Positions 9,211 through 20,143 of a stretch of DNA of 64,000 bases are shown here, piece by piece. Numbering within the stretch: the first letter of the stretch is position 1; each line of letters starts with the position of its first letter. The notes under the pieces were generated by a model that saw only the letters and a list, made by a program, of their open reading frames with translations, was not told the DNA's origin and did no database searches. The DNA comes from Microbulbifer sp. VAAF005 (GTDB lineage: Bacteria > Pseudomonadota > Gammaproteobacteria > Pseudomonadales > Cellvibrionaceae). Where the stretch lies: positions 4,149,001-4,213,000 of the forward strand of contig NZ_CP120233.1 of assembly GCF_030012985.1 (NCBI RefSeq). The letters are read 5' to 3'. The position numbers were made by a program, and so were the translations under genes.

Positions 9211-10713
9211 ATGAACAAAGAGATCTTGCTGGTAGCCGAGGCGGTATCCAACGAGAAGGGCGTTGACCAGGAGATTATTTTCCAGGCCATCGAAGCGGCA
9301 TTGGCAACGGCCACGAAGAAGCGCTACGACGAAGATTCAACCATTGAGGTTATCATTGATCGTCGTTCAGGCGATTACGAGACTTTCCGCAGCTGGGAAG
9401 TGGTCGGTGATGAAGTCTTGGCTGAGTTGGGTACCCAGTTCACCCTGGAAGAAGCTCACGAAAAAGATGCTGACCTGAAAGCAGGTGATGTTTTCCGCGA
9501 GCAGGTGGAAAATGTAGAATTTGGCCGCATCGCTGCACAGACTGCAAAGCAGGTCATCGTACAAAAGGTACGTGAAGCCGAGCGCGCCAAGGTTGTAGAC
9601 GAGTACCGCGATCGCGTCGGTGAGATGGTTAGCGGCACTGTGAAGAAGGTGACCCGCGACTTTATCGCTGTAGACCTGGGCAATAACGCCGAAGCGCGCC
9701 TGCCCCGCGATCAGCTGGTTGGTCGCGAAATTTTCCGACTCGGTGATCGCGTGCGCGCAATCCTGTTGGAAATCCAACCGGAAGCCCGCGGCCCCCAGCT
9801 GATGCTGAGCCGCTCCTGCCCGGAAATGATTGTCGAATTGTTCCGCATTGAAGTGCCGGAAATTTCCGAACAGGTAATCGAAATTAAAGGCGCGGCCCGC
9901 GATCCCGGTCTGCGTGCAAAAATCGCTGTAAATACCAACGACGGTCGCATCGACCCGGTGGGTGCCTGTGTGGGCATGCGCGGCGCGCGTGTTCAGGCGG
10001 TATCCAACGAACTGTCTGGTGAGCGCGTAGATATCGTTCTGTGGGACGAGAATCCCGCTCAGTTCGTTATCAATGCGATGGCGCCAGCAGAAATTGAATC
10101 CATCGTAGTCGACGAAGACACCGGTTCTATGGACGTAGCCGTAGCAGAGGAAAACCTCGCAATGGCTATCGGCCGCAGCGGTCAGAACGTGCGCTTGGCC
10201 TCAGAGCTGACCCAGTGGCAGATCAATGTCATGAGCAGTGACGAGTGGCAGAGCAAGCAGGAAGCCGAGTCCAGCTCGATCATGCAGGTGTTTATGGATC
10301 GCCTGGATATCGATGAAGATGTGGCTGGTGTACTGGTTGAAGAGGGCTTTGCCTCTCTGGAAGAAGTAGCATATGTACCCATTGAAGAGATGCTCACGAT
10401 TGAGGGCTTCGATGAGGATATCGCTGAAGAGCTGCGCGCCCGCGCCAAGGACACCCTGTTGACCCAAGCGCTGGCATCTGAAGAGAAGCTGGATGCGTCC
10501 GAGCCTCAGGAAGATCTTTTGAATATGGACGGTATGGAGCGCCAGCTGGCATTCCAACTGGCCAGCCGTGGCATTGCCACAATGGAAGACCTGGCAGAGC
10601 AGGCTGTCGATGACCTGCTGGATATCGAAGGTCTCGACCAGGAGCGTGCTGCTGCGCTGATTATGAAGGCGCGTGAGCCCTGGTTTGCCGACGATAGCGG
10701 CGAAGAAGCTTAA
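9211..10713 (+). CDS. nusA: Transcription elongation/termination factor NusA
   Basis: This 500-residue RNA-polymerase-binding factor controls pausing, termination and antitermination. The order is N-terminal domain (1-~130), S1 domain (~135-200), two KH domains with [15 protein letters not shown] near residue 255, then two acidic helix-hairpin-helix repeats at the C-terminus, as in gammaproteobacteria. The ATG at 9211 ([12 protein letters not shown]) is the conserved start. It follows rimP by 42 bases and may autoregulate the operon through the terminators ahead of rimP. Confidence 0.97.
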   Translation: MNKEILLVAEAVSNEKGVDQEIIFQAIEAALATATKKRYDEDSTIEVIIDRRSGDYETFRSWEVVGDEVLAELGTQFTLEEAHEKDADLKAGDVFREQVENVEFGRIAAQTAKQVIVQKVREAERAKVVDEYRDRVGEMVSGTVKKVTRDFIAVDLGNNAEARLPRDQLVGREIFRLGDRVRAILLEIQPEARGPQLMLSRSCPEMIVELFRIEVPEISEQVIEIKGAARDPGLRAKIAVNTNDGRIDPVGACVGMRGARVQAVSNELSGERVDIVLWDENPAQFVINAMAPAEIESIVVDEDTGSMDVAVAEENLAMAIGRSGQNVRLASELTQWQINVMSSDEWQSKQEAESSSIMQVFMDRLDIDEDVAGVLVEEGFASLEEVAYVPIEEMLTIEGFDEDIAEELRARAKDTLLTQALASEEKLDASEPQEDLLNMDGMERQLAFQLASRGIATMEDLAEQAVDDLLDIEGLDQERAAALIMKAREPWFADDSGEEA

Positions 10714-10777
10714 GTGCAGCGACATATAACTTACGTATAAATAACCCCCTCCGACCAAGTGACTTTTAGGAGAGAGA

Positions 10778-13672
10778 ATGGCCGAAGTAACAGTTAGTGA
10801 ACTCGCCAAATCGGTTGGTGCCACCGAAGACCGTCTGCTCAAGCAGATGAAAGAAGCGGGTTTGCCTCACACCTCTGCAAATGCGGTGGTGTCAGATGAG
10901 GAAAAGCAGGTCTTGCTCAGCTTCCTGAAAAGCAGTCACGGGGAGCAGGGCGCGACGCCGCGCAAGATCACCTTGAAGCGCAAAACCACAAGCACGCTGA
11001 AGACTGGCTCTGGCACCGGCCGCAAGACTGTGAATGTGGAAGTGCGCAAGAAGCGCACTTATGTGAAGCGCCCTCAAGCTGAGCTTGAAACCGTAGCAGC
11101 AGGCGAAGAATCGAGCAGCCCCGAGCAGGAAGCGGCAGTCGATGCCCTGCAAAATGAGCAGGAAAGACTGGAGGCCGAAGCCGAGCGCGCACGCGCAGAA
11201 GCTGAGGCAGAAGCTGCACGCCTAGCGGCGGAAGAAGAGGCGCTAGCCAAAGCCGAAGCCGAGGCGAAAGCCAAGGCTGAAGCAGAAGCGAAAGCCAAGG
11301 CCGAAGCAGAAGCGAAAGCCAAGGCTGAAGCCGAAGCGAAAGCAAAAAATGAAGTAAAAGCCGATCAAGATGCGGCTAAATCAGAGGATAAGACCGCGGA
11401 AAACGTAGTGAAAAAGGCAGAGCCCGCCGCACCAATCCGCTCAAGCTACTCCGACGATATCGAGGCAATGCGAATTGCCGCGATGGAGCGTCGCAAGCAG
11501 CAGGCTGAGCAGGAAAAGCGTGAACTTGAAGAGAAGAAAGCTAAAGTAGAAGCTGACCGACGCGCAGCCCAGGAAAAGAAAGAGAAAGCTGCACAGGCTG
11601 CACAAGCAGCCAAGGCTAAGCCAGCACCGGCAAAAAGTGCTGAGAAGACCTCTGAGGTCAAGCCAGCTCTGCGTCGCAAGCTGGAGGCAGCATCCACTGC
11701 TCCCGCTGAAGCTGATCGCTCTGAGGACGAGCCGCGCAAGCGTCGCGGTCGCCGCTCCAAGTCCGGCCCGAAAAAATCCAGCAAAACCGCTCTGTACGAA
11801 CAGGCGCTGGAAGTATTTGAGGAAGACGAAGCATCCAAGCGCAGCACGCGCTCCCTGTCTCGTCCGACCTTGAAGGTTAAACCTACGCACGGCTTTAAAA
11901 GGCCCACGGAGAAACAGGTGTACGAAGTACAGTTGGGCGAAACCATCACTGTTGGCGAGCTGGCCAAACAGATGAATGTGAAAGCCGGTGACCTGATCAA
12001 GCGCCTGATGAAAATGGGCGAGATGGTTACTATCAACCAGAGCCTGGACCGTGAAACTGCACAGCTGATCATCGAAGAGATGGGCCACAAGGTGGTATTC
12101 CGCTCTGAGAGCGAGCTGGAGGAAGCGCTGGTTGCCGAGACCCAGGCCAGTGAAGGCACTGAGGTGTCCCGCGCACCGGTAGTTACCGTTATGGGTCACG
12201 TTGACCACGGTAAAACCTCCCTGCTGGACTACATCCGTAAGACCAAGGTGGCTTCCGGTGAGGCCGGTGGTATTACCCAGCACATCGGTGCTTACCGAGT
12301 AAAAACCAGCCAGGGCGAGATCGCTTTCCTGGATACCCCGGGACACGCCGCCTTTACCGCAATGCGCGCCCGTGGCGCCCAGGCAACTGACGTGGTTATC
12401 CTGGTAGTGGCTGCTGACGACGGTGTGATGCCGCAGACTGAAGAAGCTGTGAACCACGCCCGCGCTGCCGGTGTGCCGCTGGTTGTTGCAATCAACAAGT
12501 GCGACAAAGAAGCTGCCGATCCCGATCGTGTTAAAAACGAGCTGGCTGCGAAAGATGTAATTCCTGAAGACTGGGGCGGTGATACCCAGTTTATCAATGT
12601 GTCTGCACACACCGGTGAAGGCATCGATGACCTGCTGGAAGCGATTTCCCTGCAAGCAGAGATGTTGGAGCTGAAGGCCAAGGTCAAGGTACCGGCAACG
12701 GGTGTTGTGATCGAATCCCGCCTGGAAAAAGGTCGCGGTGTTGTAGCCACCCTGTTGGTACAGAACGGCGAGCTGAAGCGCGGCGATATCATACTGGCAG
12801 GCCAGAGCTACGGCCGTGTTCGCGCCATGACCAACGAGCTGGGCAAGCAGGTTAAAGAAGCTGGCCCTTCAACCCCGGTTGAGCTGCTGGGTCTGGACAC
12901 TACTCCCAACGCCGGTGACGAGTTCATGGTGGTTGCGGATGAGCGCAGAGCCCGTGAAGTGGCTGAGCAGCGCGGTGACAAAGAGCGTCGCGAGCGCATG
13001 CAGCGCCAGCAGGCGGCCAAGCTGGAAAACATGTTTGCGAACATGGAAGCCGGCGAGCGCAAAGTACTGCCGGTTGTGATCAAAGCGGACGTTCGCGGCT
13101 CCCTGGAAGCTATCCTGGGCGCACTGGCGGATATCGGCAACGAAGAAGTTTCTGTCAACGTCGTGTCCAGCGGTGTAGGTGGTATCGCCGAGAACGATAT
13201 CAACCTGGCCCTGACCTCCGGCGCTATCGTACTGGGCTTCAACACCCGTGCTGATGTGGCTGCCCGAAAGGTTGCTGAGACAGAAGGCGTAGAGATTCGT
13301 TACTACAGCGTGATCTACAACCTGCTGGACGAAGTGAAGCAGGCGCTGTCCGGTATGCTTGATCCGGAAATACGCGAAGAAATCGTGGGTATTGCCCAGG
13401 TTCGCGATGTATTCCGCTCACCGAAATTTGGCGCCATTGCCGGTTGTATGGTTACCGAAGGTACCGTCTACCGCAACAAGCCGATCCGCGTACTGCGCGA
13501 CAACGTTGTGATCTACCAGGGCGAACTGGAATCCCTGCGTCGCTTCAAAGACGATGTGCAGGATGTGCGCAACGGCATGGAGTGTGGTATCGGGGTTAAG
13601 GACTACAACGACGTTAAGTCCGGTGACCAGATCGAAGTTTACGATATCGTTAAGGTTGCTCGCGAACTCTAA
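10778..13672 (+). CDS. infB: Translation initiation factor IF-2
   Basis: This 964-residue GTPase delivers fMet-tRNA to the 30S subunit. The N-terminal IF2_N domain is followed by a long charged linker rich in KAEAEAKA heptads (about residues 160-200) and a second IF2_N-like domain near 390. The G domain has GHVDHGKT at ~471, DTPGH and NKCD, and is followed by the C-terminal fMet-tRNA-binding domains. GGAGAG lies 6 bases before the ATG. Internal starts producing shorter forms are known in E. coli and possible here. A terminator-like hairpin follows it before rbfA. Confidence 0.97.
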   Translation: MAEVTVSELAKSVGATEDRLLKQMKEAGLPHTSANAVVSDEEKQVLLSFLKSSHGEQGATPRKITLKRKTTSTLKTGSGTGRKTVNVEVRKKRTYVKRPQAELETVAAGEESSSPEQEAAVDALQNEQERLEAEAERARAEAEAEAARLAAEEEALAKAEAEAKAKAEAEAKAKAEAEAKAKAEAEAKAKNEVKADQDAAKSEDKTAENVVKKAEPAAPIRSSYSDDIEAMRIAAMERRKQQAEQEKRELEEKKAKVEADRRAAQEKKEKAAQAAQAAKAKPAPAKSAEKTSEVKPALRRKLEAASTAPAEADRSEDEPRKRRGRRSKSGPKKSSKTALYEQALEVFEEDEASKRSTRSLSRPTLKVKPTHGFKRPTEKQVYEVQLGETITVGELAKQMNVKAGDLIKRLMKMGEMVTINQSLDRETAQLIIEEMGHKVVFRSESELEEALVAETQASEGTEVSRAPVVTVMGHVDHGKTSLLDYIRKTKVASGEAGGITQHIGAYRVKTSQGEIAFLDTPGHAAFTAMRARGAQATDVVILVVAADDGVMPQTEEAVNHARAAGVPLVVAINKCDKEAADPDRVKNELAAKDVIPEDWGGDTQFINVSAHTGEGIDDLLEAISLQAEMLELKAKVKVPATGVVIESRLEKGRGVVATLLVQNGELKRGDIILAGQSYGRVRAMTNELGKQVKEAGPSTPVELLGLDTTPNAGDEFMVVADERRAREVAEQRGDKERRERMQRQQAAKLENMFANMEAGERKVLPVVIKADVRGSLEAILGALADIGNEEVSVNVVSSGVGGIAENDINLALTSGAIVLGFNTRADVAARKVAETEGVEIRYYSVIYNLLDEVKQALSGMLDPEIREEIVGIAQVRDVFRSPKFGAIAGCMVTEGTVYRNKPIRVLRDNVVIYQGELESLRRFKDDVQDVRNGMECGIGVKDYNDVKSGDQIEVYDIVKVAREL

Positions 13673-13696
13673 GGAGTTCCGCAGCGGATCGAGGAT

Positions 13697-13727
13697 AAAC
13701 CCGCGCGGCGCTAGCCGTGCGGGTTTT
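13697..13727 (+). terminator. Intrinsic terminator/attenuator between infB and rbfA
   Basis: AAACCCGC pairs with GCGGGTTT, and inside this CGGC pairs with GCCG across a GCTA loop; a TTTT tract closes it. It lies within the operon, so it probably reduces rather than ends transcription, or marks an RNA-processing site. Confidence 0.7.
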
Positions 13728-13762
13728 CCTGTCTTTAAACCGCCATTCTCAATAGGTAAACA

Positions 13763-14161
13763 ATGGCAAGAGAATTTCATCGCGCAGACCGCGTCGCCGA
13801 CGCCATGCGCCGCGAGCTGGCCCAGCTGATCCAACACGAGATTCGCGATCCTCGCCTGGGTATGATCAACGTCAATGATGTTGAAGTCAGCCGCGACTTA
13901 ACCGTTGCTAAAGTTTTTGTCACCCTGGTGGGTGAGGATGATCGCAGCAAAATTAATACCTCTATCGAAGTGCTGAACAAAGCCGCCGGCTTTTTGCGTA
14001 CGCAGCTCGCGCGTGCAATCCAGATTCGCACTATTCCCCGTTTGCACTTCCGCTACGACGAGACCTCGGTGCGCGGCCAGGCGCTGTCTGCCCTGATCGA
14101 CAAGGCGGTTAAAGAAGATCGCAAACACCAAGACGACGATAGCGACTCCAACGAAGATTAA
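13763..14161 (+). CDS. rbfA: Ribosome-binding factor A
   Basis: This 132-residue KH-fold protein acts in 16S rRNA 5'-end maturation and cold adaptation. It opens with MAREFHRADRVADAMRREL and contains the family strand segment SRDLTVAKVFVT near residue 48 and the IRTIPRLHFRYDET segment near residue 90. The acidic tail is typical. It ends 3 bases before truB, so the two are translationally close. Confidence 0.96.
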   Translation: MAREFHRADRVADAMRRELAQLIQHEIRDPRLGMINVNDVEVSRDLTVAKVFVTLVGEDDRSKINTSIEVLNKAAGFLRTQLARAIQIRTIPRLHFRYDETSVRGQALSALIDKAVKEDRKHQDDDSDSNED

Positions 14162-14164
14162 TCC

Positions 14165-15106
14165 ATGGGCCGCAGACCAAAATGGGGCCGGCCGGTTCAC
14201 GGCGTGCTGTTATTGAACAAGCCCGCCGGGATTACCGCCAACGACGCCCTGCAAAAAGCCAAACGACTCTTTTTCGCCAATCGCGCCGGTCACACCGGAG
14301 CGCTGGACCCCCTGGCAACCGGTGTGTTGCCGATCTGTTTCGGCGAAGCGACCAAGTTTTCCCAGTACCTGCTCGATGCGGACAAGCGCTATCGCAGTAC
14401 TTTTGTTTTCGGTATGACCACTGCTAGTGGCGATGCCGATGGCGATGTACTGGAAACTAAAGATGCTTCCGGTTTGACTGAAGAAGCCGTGCTGAAAGCG
14501 ATGGAAGCCTTTCGCGGTCCCATCAAGCAAGTGCCGTCCATGTACTCGGCCCTCAAGCACAAGGGGCAGCCGCTGTATAAGTTGGCGCGCCAGGGCTTGG
14601 AAGTGGAGCGCGAGGCGCGGGAAGTAGAGATTTTTGAATTTGAACTGCTGAGCTTTACACCGGGCGCCCAGCCCCGTGCAGAAGTTGAGGTTCACTGCTC
14701 CAAGGGCACTTATATTCGCAGTATTGCTGAAGACCTGGGCCAGGCTCTGGGTGTCGGTGCCTATGTGGAAGAGTTGCACCGCAGCGCAGCCGGTCCCTAC
14801 GTCGAAGCCGATTCAGTGACCCTGGATGAGCTCACCGAGGAGCGCGGTGAGGGCATGGCGGAGGAGTTGGATCACCACCTGTTATCGGTGGATTCTCCCG
14901 CCTCTTCGCTGCCCAAACTCACCCTTCCGGACGAGTCTGGTTACTATGTGCGTCAGGGGCAGCCGGTAATGGATTTGCAGGTCTACCGTATCGGTGAAGA
15001 AGGTGATATGGTGCGCCTCTTCCTGGAAAATGGCGATTTTCTGGGCGTAGGAGAAATTACTGACGACGGGTGCGTAGCGCCTCGGCGTCTGGTAAGCAGT
15101 ACTTAA
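14165..15106 (+). CDS. truB: tRNA pseudouridine-55 synthase TruB
   Basis: This 313-residue enzyme makes pseudouridine-55 in the T-loop of tRNAs. The catalytic aspartate is in the GHTGALDPLATG motif near residue 45; KRYRSTFVFG and the CSKGTYIRSIAEDLG segment follow, with a C-terminal PUA-like region. It is directly downstream of rbfA in the conserved operon order. Confidence 0.96.
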   Translation: MGRRPKWGRPVHGVLLLNKPAGITANDALQKAKRLFFANRAGHTGALDPLATGVLPICFGEATKFSQYLLDADKRYRSTFVFGMTTASGDADGDVLETKDASGLTEEAVLKAMEAFRGPIKQVPSMYSALKHKGQPLYKLARQGLEVEREAREVEIFEFELLSFTPGAQPRAEVEVHCSKGTYIRSIAEDLGQALGVGAYVEELHRSAAGPYVEADSVTLDELTEERGEGMAEELDHHLLSVDSPASSLPKLTLPDESGYYVRQGQPVMDLQVYRIGEEGDMVRLFLENGDFLGVGEITDDGCVAPRRLVSST

Positions 15107-15160
15107 GCAGAAAACGCTATATTGGTGAGAGCCGATAGCGGTTGATGTGAGAGTATTGCA

Positions 15161-15175
15161 GTGGACTATGTCCAC
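15161..15175 (+). promoter_or_regulatory. Hairpin in the rpsO leader
   Basis: GTGGAC pairs with GTCCAC across a TAT loop, about 77 bases before the rpsO ATG. S15 represses its own mRNA through leader structures in several bacteria. Whether this hairpin takes part cannot be judged from sequence alone. Confidence 0.3.
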
Positions 15176-15252
15176 AACAGTGAGTAGCTGGTCTGTAAAT
15201 ATGCACGGGCCAGCCGAATCTTTTAAAGCATATTACGACGAGGTTAATCGTT

Positions 15253-15522
15253 ATGGCACTGTCTGCAGTAGAAAAAGCAGCAATCCTGAAAGAGCACGGC
15301 CAATCTGAAGGCGACACCGGTTCTCCGGAAGTCCAGGTAGCCCTGCTGACTGCCAACATCAACAAACTGCAGGGTCACTTCTCTGCGCACAAGCAGGATC
15401 ACCACTCTCGCCGTGGTCTGATCCGCATGGTAAACCAGCGTCGCAAGCTGCTGGACTACCTGAAGCGCAAGGATCTGAACCGTTACGCACAGCTGATCGC
15501 TAAGCTCGGCCTGCGTCGCTAA
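15253..15522 (+). CDS. rpsO: 30S ribosomal protein S15
   Basis: The 89-residue S15 protein binds 16S rRNA early in assembly. Recognisable segments are [19 protein letters not shown] near residue 11 and [20 protein letters not shown] near residue 48. Length is exactly the usual 89. It sits between truB and pnp as in most gammaproteobacteria and is followed by a strong terminator. Confidence 0.98.
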   Translation: MALSAVEKAAILKEHGQSEGDTGSPEVQVALLTANINKLQGHFSAHKQDHHSRRGLIRMVNQRRKLLDYLKRKDLNRYAQLIAKLGLRR

Positions 15523-15533
15523 GACCCTGGAAT

Positions 15534-15560
15534 GCCCGCCTCTGGCGGGCTTTCTTCTTT
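15534..15560 (+). terminator. Intrinsic terminator after rpsO
   Basis: GCCCGCC pairs perfectly with GGCGGGC across a TCT loop, followed by TTTCTTCTTT. It lies 11 bases after the rpsO stop and should end most rpsO transcripts before pnp. Confidence 0.85.
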
Positions 15561-15566
15561 AATGCT

Positions 15567-15600
15567 TGCTGAAAAGTGGCGTTGTTGTCACTTTTCGGCA
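15567..15600 (+). promoter_or_regulatory. Long leader hairpin upstream of pnp, possible RNase III site
   Basis: A 12-bp stem (15567-15578 with 15589-15600, one G-U pair) closes a 10-base loop. In E. coli, RNase III cuts a hairpin in the pnp leader and PNPase then represses its own mRNA. The position matches, but cleavage is inferred. Confidence 0.5.
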
Positions 15601-15738
15601 GTTTCGCAACACAACCCCAGGGGCAAATATCCCGGCGGATGTGCTGCGTTTGCACCGGCCACCCGGGTCGGTAGCGGTACATCCCCGTATCGCTCTGGAC
15701 TGAAGGTTTGGAACTTCTATCCAGGCAACCACTGTAGG

Positions 15739-15762
15739 GGTTACTGGAATGGGCCAGTAACC
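15739..15762 (+). promoter_or_regulatory. Hairpin next to the pnp ribosome site
   Basis: GGTTACTGG (15739-15747) pairs perfectly with CCAGTAACC (15754-15762). It ends two bases before the AAGGAA that precedes the pnp GTG start. It could shape ribosome access or PNPase autoregulation. Confidence 0.45.
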
Positions 15763-15785
15763 GTAAGGAAATAGGAAAAAAACTA

Positions 15786-17909
15786 GTGAATCCAGTAAGC
15801 AAAACTTTCCAATACGGACAACACCAAGTCACCATCGAGACCGGCCGTATCGCGCGCCAGGCTACCGGTGCTGCCCTGGTTAGCATGGGAGAGACTGTCG
15901 TCCTGTGTACTGTTGTCGGCGCTAAAGAAGCCAAGCCAGATCAGGGCTTCTTCCCGTTGTCCGTGCACTATCAAGAAAAAGCCTACGCGGCTGGCAAAAT
16001 TCCCGGTGGTTTCTTTAAGCGTGAAGGCCGCCCGTCTGAAAAAGAAACCCTGACTTCCCGTCTGATCGATCGCCCGATCCGCCCGCTGTTCCCGAACGGC
16101 TTTATGAACGAAGTTCAGGTGATGTGTACTGTTCTCTCCGCTGAGAAGGACATGGACCCGGATATCGCTGCCATGATCGGCACTTCCGCAGCGCTGTCTG
16201 TTTCCGGTATACCTTTCGCAGGCCCAATCGGTGCTGCGCGCGTGGGTTACACCCAGCAAGACGGCTACCTGCTGAACCCGGGTTACGAAGCTCTGAAGAC
16301 CTCCGAGCTGGACATGGTCGTTGCCGGTACCAAAGACGCCGTACTGATGGTGGAGTCCGAAGCCCAGGAGCTGCCGGAAGACATCATGTTGGGTGCGGTA
16401 CTCTACGCACACCAGGAAATGCAGGCCATTATCAAGGTTTGTGATGAGCTGAAAGCGGAAGCGGGCAAGCCCCAGTGGGACTGGCAGGCTCCGGCGGAAA
16501 ACACCGAGCTGAAAGCTGCCCTGGACGCTCAGTTTGGCGAGAAGGTTGCCGAAGCCTACCGCATCACCAACAAGCAAGAGCGCAGCACCCGCCTGGCGGA
16601 ACTGCGCAGCGAAGCCGCTGAAGCCCTGGCTAATGAAGAAATCAGCGCCGATCTGGTAAAAAGCTACTTCGGCAAGCTGGAGAAGAAGCTGGTACGCGGC
16701 GCTGTAGTGCGCGGCGAGCCCCGTATCGACGGTCGCGACAGCAAAACTGTACGTTCGATCGCTGTGGAAGTTGGCGCTCTGCCCAAGTCCCACGGCTCTG
16801 CGCTGTTCACCCGTGGTGAGACCCAGGCTCTGGTAGTGGCTACCCTCGGTTCCACTGGCGATGCACAGATCATCGACGCCCTGGAAGGTGAGCGCAAAGA
16901 CTACTTTATGCTGCACTACAACTTCCCTCCCTACTCTGTAGGTGAAGCGGGTCGTGTAGGTGCTACCGGTCGCCGCGAAATCGGTCACGGCCGCCTCGCT
17001 CGTCGCGGTATCGCTGCAGTTCTGCCGAGCCCGGACAGCTTCCCCTACACTGTGCGTGTAGTTTCCGAGATCACTGAATCCAACGGTTCCAGCTCCATGG
17101 CTTCCGTATGTGGTTCCAGCTTGGCGCTGATGGATGCGGGTGTTCCGCTGAAGGCACCGGTTGCCGGTATCGCTATGGGTCTGGTGAAGGAAGACGAAGG
17201 CTACGCGGTTCTGACCGATATCCTCGGTGACGAGGACCACCTCGGCGATATGGACTTCAAAGTAGCGGGTACCGCCTCTGGTGTAACCGCGCTGCAGATG
17301 GACATCAAGATCGAAGGTATTACCGAAGAGATCATGGAAACCGCTCTGGAGCAGGCTCTGCACGCGCGTCTGCACATCCTCGCGGAAATGAACAAGGTGA
17401 TCGACTCTTCCCGTACCACCGTGAATGAGAACGCACCGCGCTACGCGACCCTGAAGATCCATCCGGACAAGATCCGCGACGTGATCGGTAAGGGCGGTGC
17501 GACTATCCGTTCCATCACTGAAGAGACTGGCGCCTCCATCGATATCGAAGATGACGGCACTATCAAAGTCTTCGGTGAAGACGGTGAGAGCCTGGAAGCG
17601 GCGGTAACCCGCATCGAGGAGATCACTGCGGAAGCTGAAATTGGCGCTATCTACGAAGGTACCGTGGTACGTATCGTGGACTTCGGTGCGTTCGTTAACT
17701 TCCTGCCGGGCAAAGACGGTCTGGTGCATATCTCCCAGATCGCTGAAGAGCGCGTAAATGCCGTAACTGATTACCTGAGTGAAGGTGAGAAGATTAAGGT
17801 TAAGGTGCTCGACGTTGACCAGCGTGGGCGTATCAAGCTTTCTATCAAGGAAGCCAAGGCCGATGCAGCTGCCGCTGAAGAAGCCAAGCAAGCTTCCGAC
17901 GAAGCTTAA
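15786..17909 (+). CDS. pnp: Polyribonucleotide nucleotidyltransferase (PNPase)
   Basis: This 707-residue 3'-5' phosphorolytic exoribonuclease belongs to the RNA degradosome. Two RNase PH domains (about 1-220 and 310-540) flank an all-alpha linker. A KH domain follows ([15 protein letters not shown] near residue 560) and then an S1 domain ([18 protein letters not shown] near residue 625). The start is GTG at 15786, preceded by AAGGAAATAGGA. An alanine/glutamate-rich tail ends the protein. The leader hairpins upstream suggest autoregulation. Confidence 0.97.
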   Translation: MNPVSKTFQYGQHQVTIETGRIARQATGAALVSMGETVVLCTVVGAKEAKPDQGFFPLSVHYQEKAYAAGKIPGGFFKREGRPSEKETLTSRLIDRPIRPLFPNGFMNEVQVMCTVLSAEKDMDPDIAAMIGTSAALSVSGIPFAGPIGAARVGYTQQDGYLLNPGYEALKTSELDMVVAGTKDAVLMVESEAQELPEDIMLGAVLYAHQEMQAIIKVCDELKAEAGKPQWDWQAPAENTELKAALDAQFGEKVAEAYRITNKQERSTRLAELRSEAAEALANEEISADLVKSYFGKLEKKLVRGAVVRGEPRIDGRDSKTVRSIAVEVGALPKSHGSALFTRGETQALVVATLGSTGDAQIIDALEGERKDYFMLHYNFPPYSVGEAGRVGATGRREIGHGRLARRGIAAVLPSPDSFPYTVRVVSEITESNGSSSMASVCGSSLALMDAGVPLKAPVAGIAMGLVKEDEGYAVLTDILGDEDHLGDMDFKVAGTASGVTALQMDIKIEGITEEIMETALEQALHARLHILAEMNKVIDSSRTTVNENAPRYATLKIHPDKIRDVIGKGGATIRSITEETGASIDIEDDGTIKVFGEDGESLEAAVTRIEEITAEAEIGAIYEGTVVRIVDFGAFVNFLPGKDGLVHISQIAEERVNAVTDYLSEGEKIKVKVLDVDQRGRIKLSIKEAKADAAAAEEAKQASDEA

Positions 17910-17921
17910 GTCTACGGACTG

Positions 17922-17952
17922 AAAAAACCCGGCTTTTAAGCCGGGTTTTTTT
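17922..17952 (+). terminator. Intrinsic terminator after pnp
   Basis: AAAAAACCCGGCTT pairs with AAGCCGGGTTTTTTT around a short loop. It ends the supercluster 13 bases after the pnp stop and is nearly symmetrical, so it could work in both directions. Confidence 0.9.
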
Positions 17953-18023
17953 GTATCTGCCGAAGTGGAATTGTCGCTTATTACCGGATTTCTATTAGAA
18001 TTCTGGAAAAAAAGGGCAAAACA

Positions 18024-18674
18024 TTGGATAACTTCTGGCTGATCGACATTCTCCTCACCCTCGCCGCACTGCTGATTGCCAATCAGTACTGGCGTCTTAT
18101 CAATGCTCGCTTCCAATCAGCTGCACTCTTGGTGATGGCGGGTCTTCTATTTATCGCTGTCTCTGCGATTGTCGATGCCTATCGCTACGGTATTGATCCC
18201 GGGGCAACCCAATTACACCGGGCTTTACTGCAACTATCCGGGTTTAGTTCGCTGTTGCTAATTGGAATCGGGTTGGTTTGGGCTCGTTTCGAGATAGCTA
18301 TTGGACAGAGTACCCGGGGACCCGCTTATGTAGTGCTGGTGCTGGTACTGGCCTCGTCTATTGGCGTCGCGGAAAGTGGCAGGTTGTCGCCGGAGGAAGT
18401 GATAGAGGTATTTTCCGCCCTGGGGCTTCTATTGTGGTTGTGGGTTGCAATGATGGAATTGATGTCACCGCGACGACTGGCGCCACCGGGGCCCCTGTTA
18501 CTCGGCGCGGGGGCTGTAGTCATCGCAATGGATGGTTTGTTTGTGGGTACCGGTGCGCCCAGGGTGTTGGGCTTGGCGCGTACAAACTGGTTCCATCTTC
18601 TGCTGGGACTTTCGTTGTTTTCACTGTTGGCCGCCCGCCCGTTATTTGAAAAGGAAAATAGTTCAAATGAGTAA
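18024..18674 (+). CDS. Seven-TM membrane protein of unknown function
   Basis: I do not recognise the family. The 216-residue product has about seven hydrophobic segments (near residues 7-20, 33-50, 68-88, 103-118, 130-146, 158-176 and 188-205) with short loops, an N-out or N-in integral membrane protein with no soluble domain. The start is TTG at 18024 and no strong ribosome site is visible, so the true start may differ. Its last codons overlap the next gene by 8 bases, so they are probably translated together. Confidence 0.65.
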   Translation: MDNFWLIDILLTLAALLIANQYWRLINARFQSAALLVMAGLLFIAVSAIVDAYRYGIDPGATQLHRALLQLSGFSSLLLIGIGLVWARFEIAIGQSTRGPAYVVLVLVLASSIGVAESGRLSPEEVIEVFSALGLLLWLWVAMMELMSPRRLAPPGPLLLGAGAVVIAMDGLFVGTGAPRVLGLARTNWFHLLLGLSLFSLLAARPLFEKENSSNE

Positions 18675-19071
18675 AGTAATTACTGAGCTTCGCGGAGGTT
18701 GCCACTGTGGCGTTATTCGCTATCGGGCGCGGCACGAGCGCGACTCTGGGGAGAAATTGGTAGCCCACGCGTGCAATTGCTCGATGTGTGAGAAAGTGGG
18801 GTTCCTGCACGTCATTATTCCCGCTGAAAACTTTGAGCTGGAGTCTGGGGAAAAAGACCTGCATTGTTATACGTTTAATACGGGGGTGGCCAAGCACCTG
18901 TTTTGTCGCCACTGTGGCGTTAAATCCTTTTATGTGCCCCGCTCCAACCCGGATGGCTATAGTCTTAATGCGCGCTGTTTTGATGAGAGGCCCAGGGACT
19001 TGGAGGTAAAACCTTTCGATGGTCAAAACTGGGAGCAGAACGCCGCAGAGCTGGCCCATCTCAGTAAATAA
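18667..19071 (+). CDS. GFA-family zinc protein (second copy)
   Basis: This 134-residue CENP-V/GFA-domain protein has zinc ligands visible as GGCHCG near residue 11, CNCSMCEK near residue 36 and CRHCGVKS around residue 80. The C-terminus carries the family's NARCFDE segment. The ATG at 18667 lies inside the end of the preceding membrane-protein gene. It is clearly diverged from the GFA protein at 5312-5734. Catalytic activity is not established for the family. Confidence 0.85.
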   Translation: MSKVITELRGGCHCGVIRYRARHERDSGEKLVAHACNCSMCEKVGFLHVIIPAENFELESGEKDLHCYTFNTGVAKHLFCRHCGVKSFYVPRSNPDGYSLNARCFDERPRDLEVKPFDGQNWEQNAAELAHLSK

Positions 19072-19122
19072 GTCGCGCAAAGAAAGTAATACTCCAACCA
19101 ATATCAGGTGATATGAGAGCCT

Positions 19123-20089
19123 ATGGAAACTGGTCTGGTCTACGCTGTCTTACTCGATCGCAAAGGCTCGGGCCGGGAGCTTTCCTGGACCGAGGTGCAA
19201 TCATGGCAGCCGAGCCAGGGGCTTCTCTGGTTGCACTTTGACTACGCCAATAGCAAGACCGTCGAGTGGCTCCAGCAGCACAGTGGGCTTACAACGACAG
19301 CGGTAGAGACCCTGTCAGCAAAGGCAGTTCGCCCCTGTGTAGCAACTGTGGAGGATGGGCTGATTTTGGCCATGTATGGTATTGAGAGAAAATCCAAACC
19401 TCGCTCAAAGGATATGATCGCCGTGCGAATTTGGGCTGAGAAAGACCGCATTATCAGTACTGGCCGACGAAAGTTACTTGCGGAGGATGATTTACTTTCC
19501 CGTTTGCGCAGTGGCTTTGGACCTCGTGGAACTGCAGCTCTGTTGATGTCGCTGGCTGATTTGCTGGTCTTGCGGATGTGTGAAAAAGCTGAGGATTTCG
19601 AAGAAAAAATTGATGAGTTGGAAAACCTGTTATTAGGTAAGGGGGGCGGAGCTATCTTCTTTATTAGTGCGTCTGCGCAAGAAAACTATCGTGTTACGGC
19701 GCTATTTATGCCTGCAAAGAGAGGTTCTGAGACGTCTACAACAGGAATCCTTACCCTGGTTTGATAAGCATAGTCACGCTCTTTTGGGTGAAGCAAATGA
19801 TCGACTGCAAAGGCATATCGATGATATTGATACAGTGCGGGAGCGCGCCGCCATCGCCCAGGAAGAGTTGTTGAGCCTCACATCAGATCAGTTGAATAGC
19901 CGTATGTATGTGCTATCGGTGGTGGCTGCAGTTTTTCTGCCCCTGAGTTTTCTTACCGGGCTATTCGGGATCAATGTCGGTGGTATTCCCTGGGGGCAAT
20001 CATCTCTGGGTTTTATTGCTTTTTGTATATTGCTGATCGTGGCATTGACTGGGCAGATCGCTTTTTTCTACTGGAAAAAGTGGTTGTAG
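19123..20089 (+). pseudogene. zntB: ZntB/CorA-type divalent cation transporter, frameshifted
   Basis: This is a CorA-superfamily zinc transporter like ZntB. The N-terminal cytoplasmic domain begins METGLVYAVLLDRKG. The C-terminal part has a long coiled helix, then the two transmembrane segments with the signature LFGINVGGIPWG between them. The frame changes in a run of six G at 19641-19646. Removing one G gives LLLGKGAELSSLLVRLRKK, restores one frame of 321 residues (ZntB is about 327) and fits the family. Either a homopolymer error or a real lesion is possible. Confidence 0.8.
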
Positions 20090-20143
20090 TCATCTTTTCA
20101 AATATTCCAATTGAATAGTCTGTTTAAGCTAACTGGTTGCTAA

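Noticed and set aside
11441..12655. A 404-codon open frame opposite infB
   Set aside because: Shadow of IF-2 with odd composition and no signature.
15783..18116. A 777-codon open frame opposite pnp
   Set aside because: It is the antisense shadow of a conserved GC-rich gene; the pnp frame has clear KH and S1 domains and this one has none.
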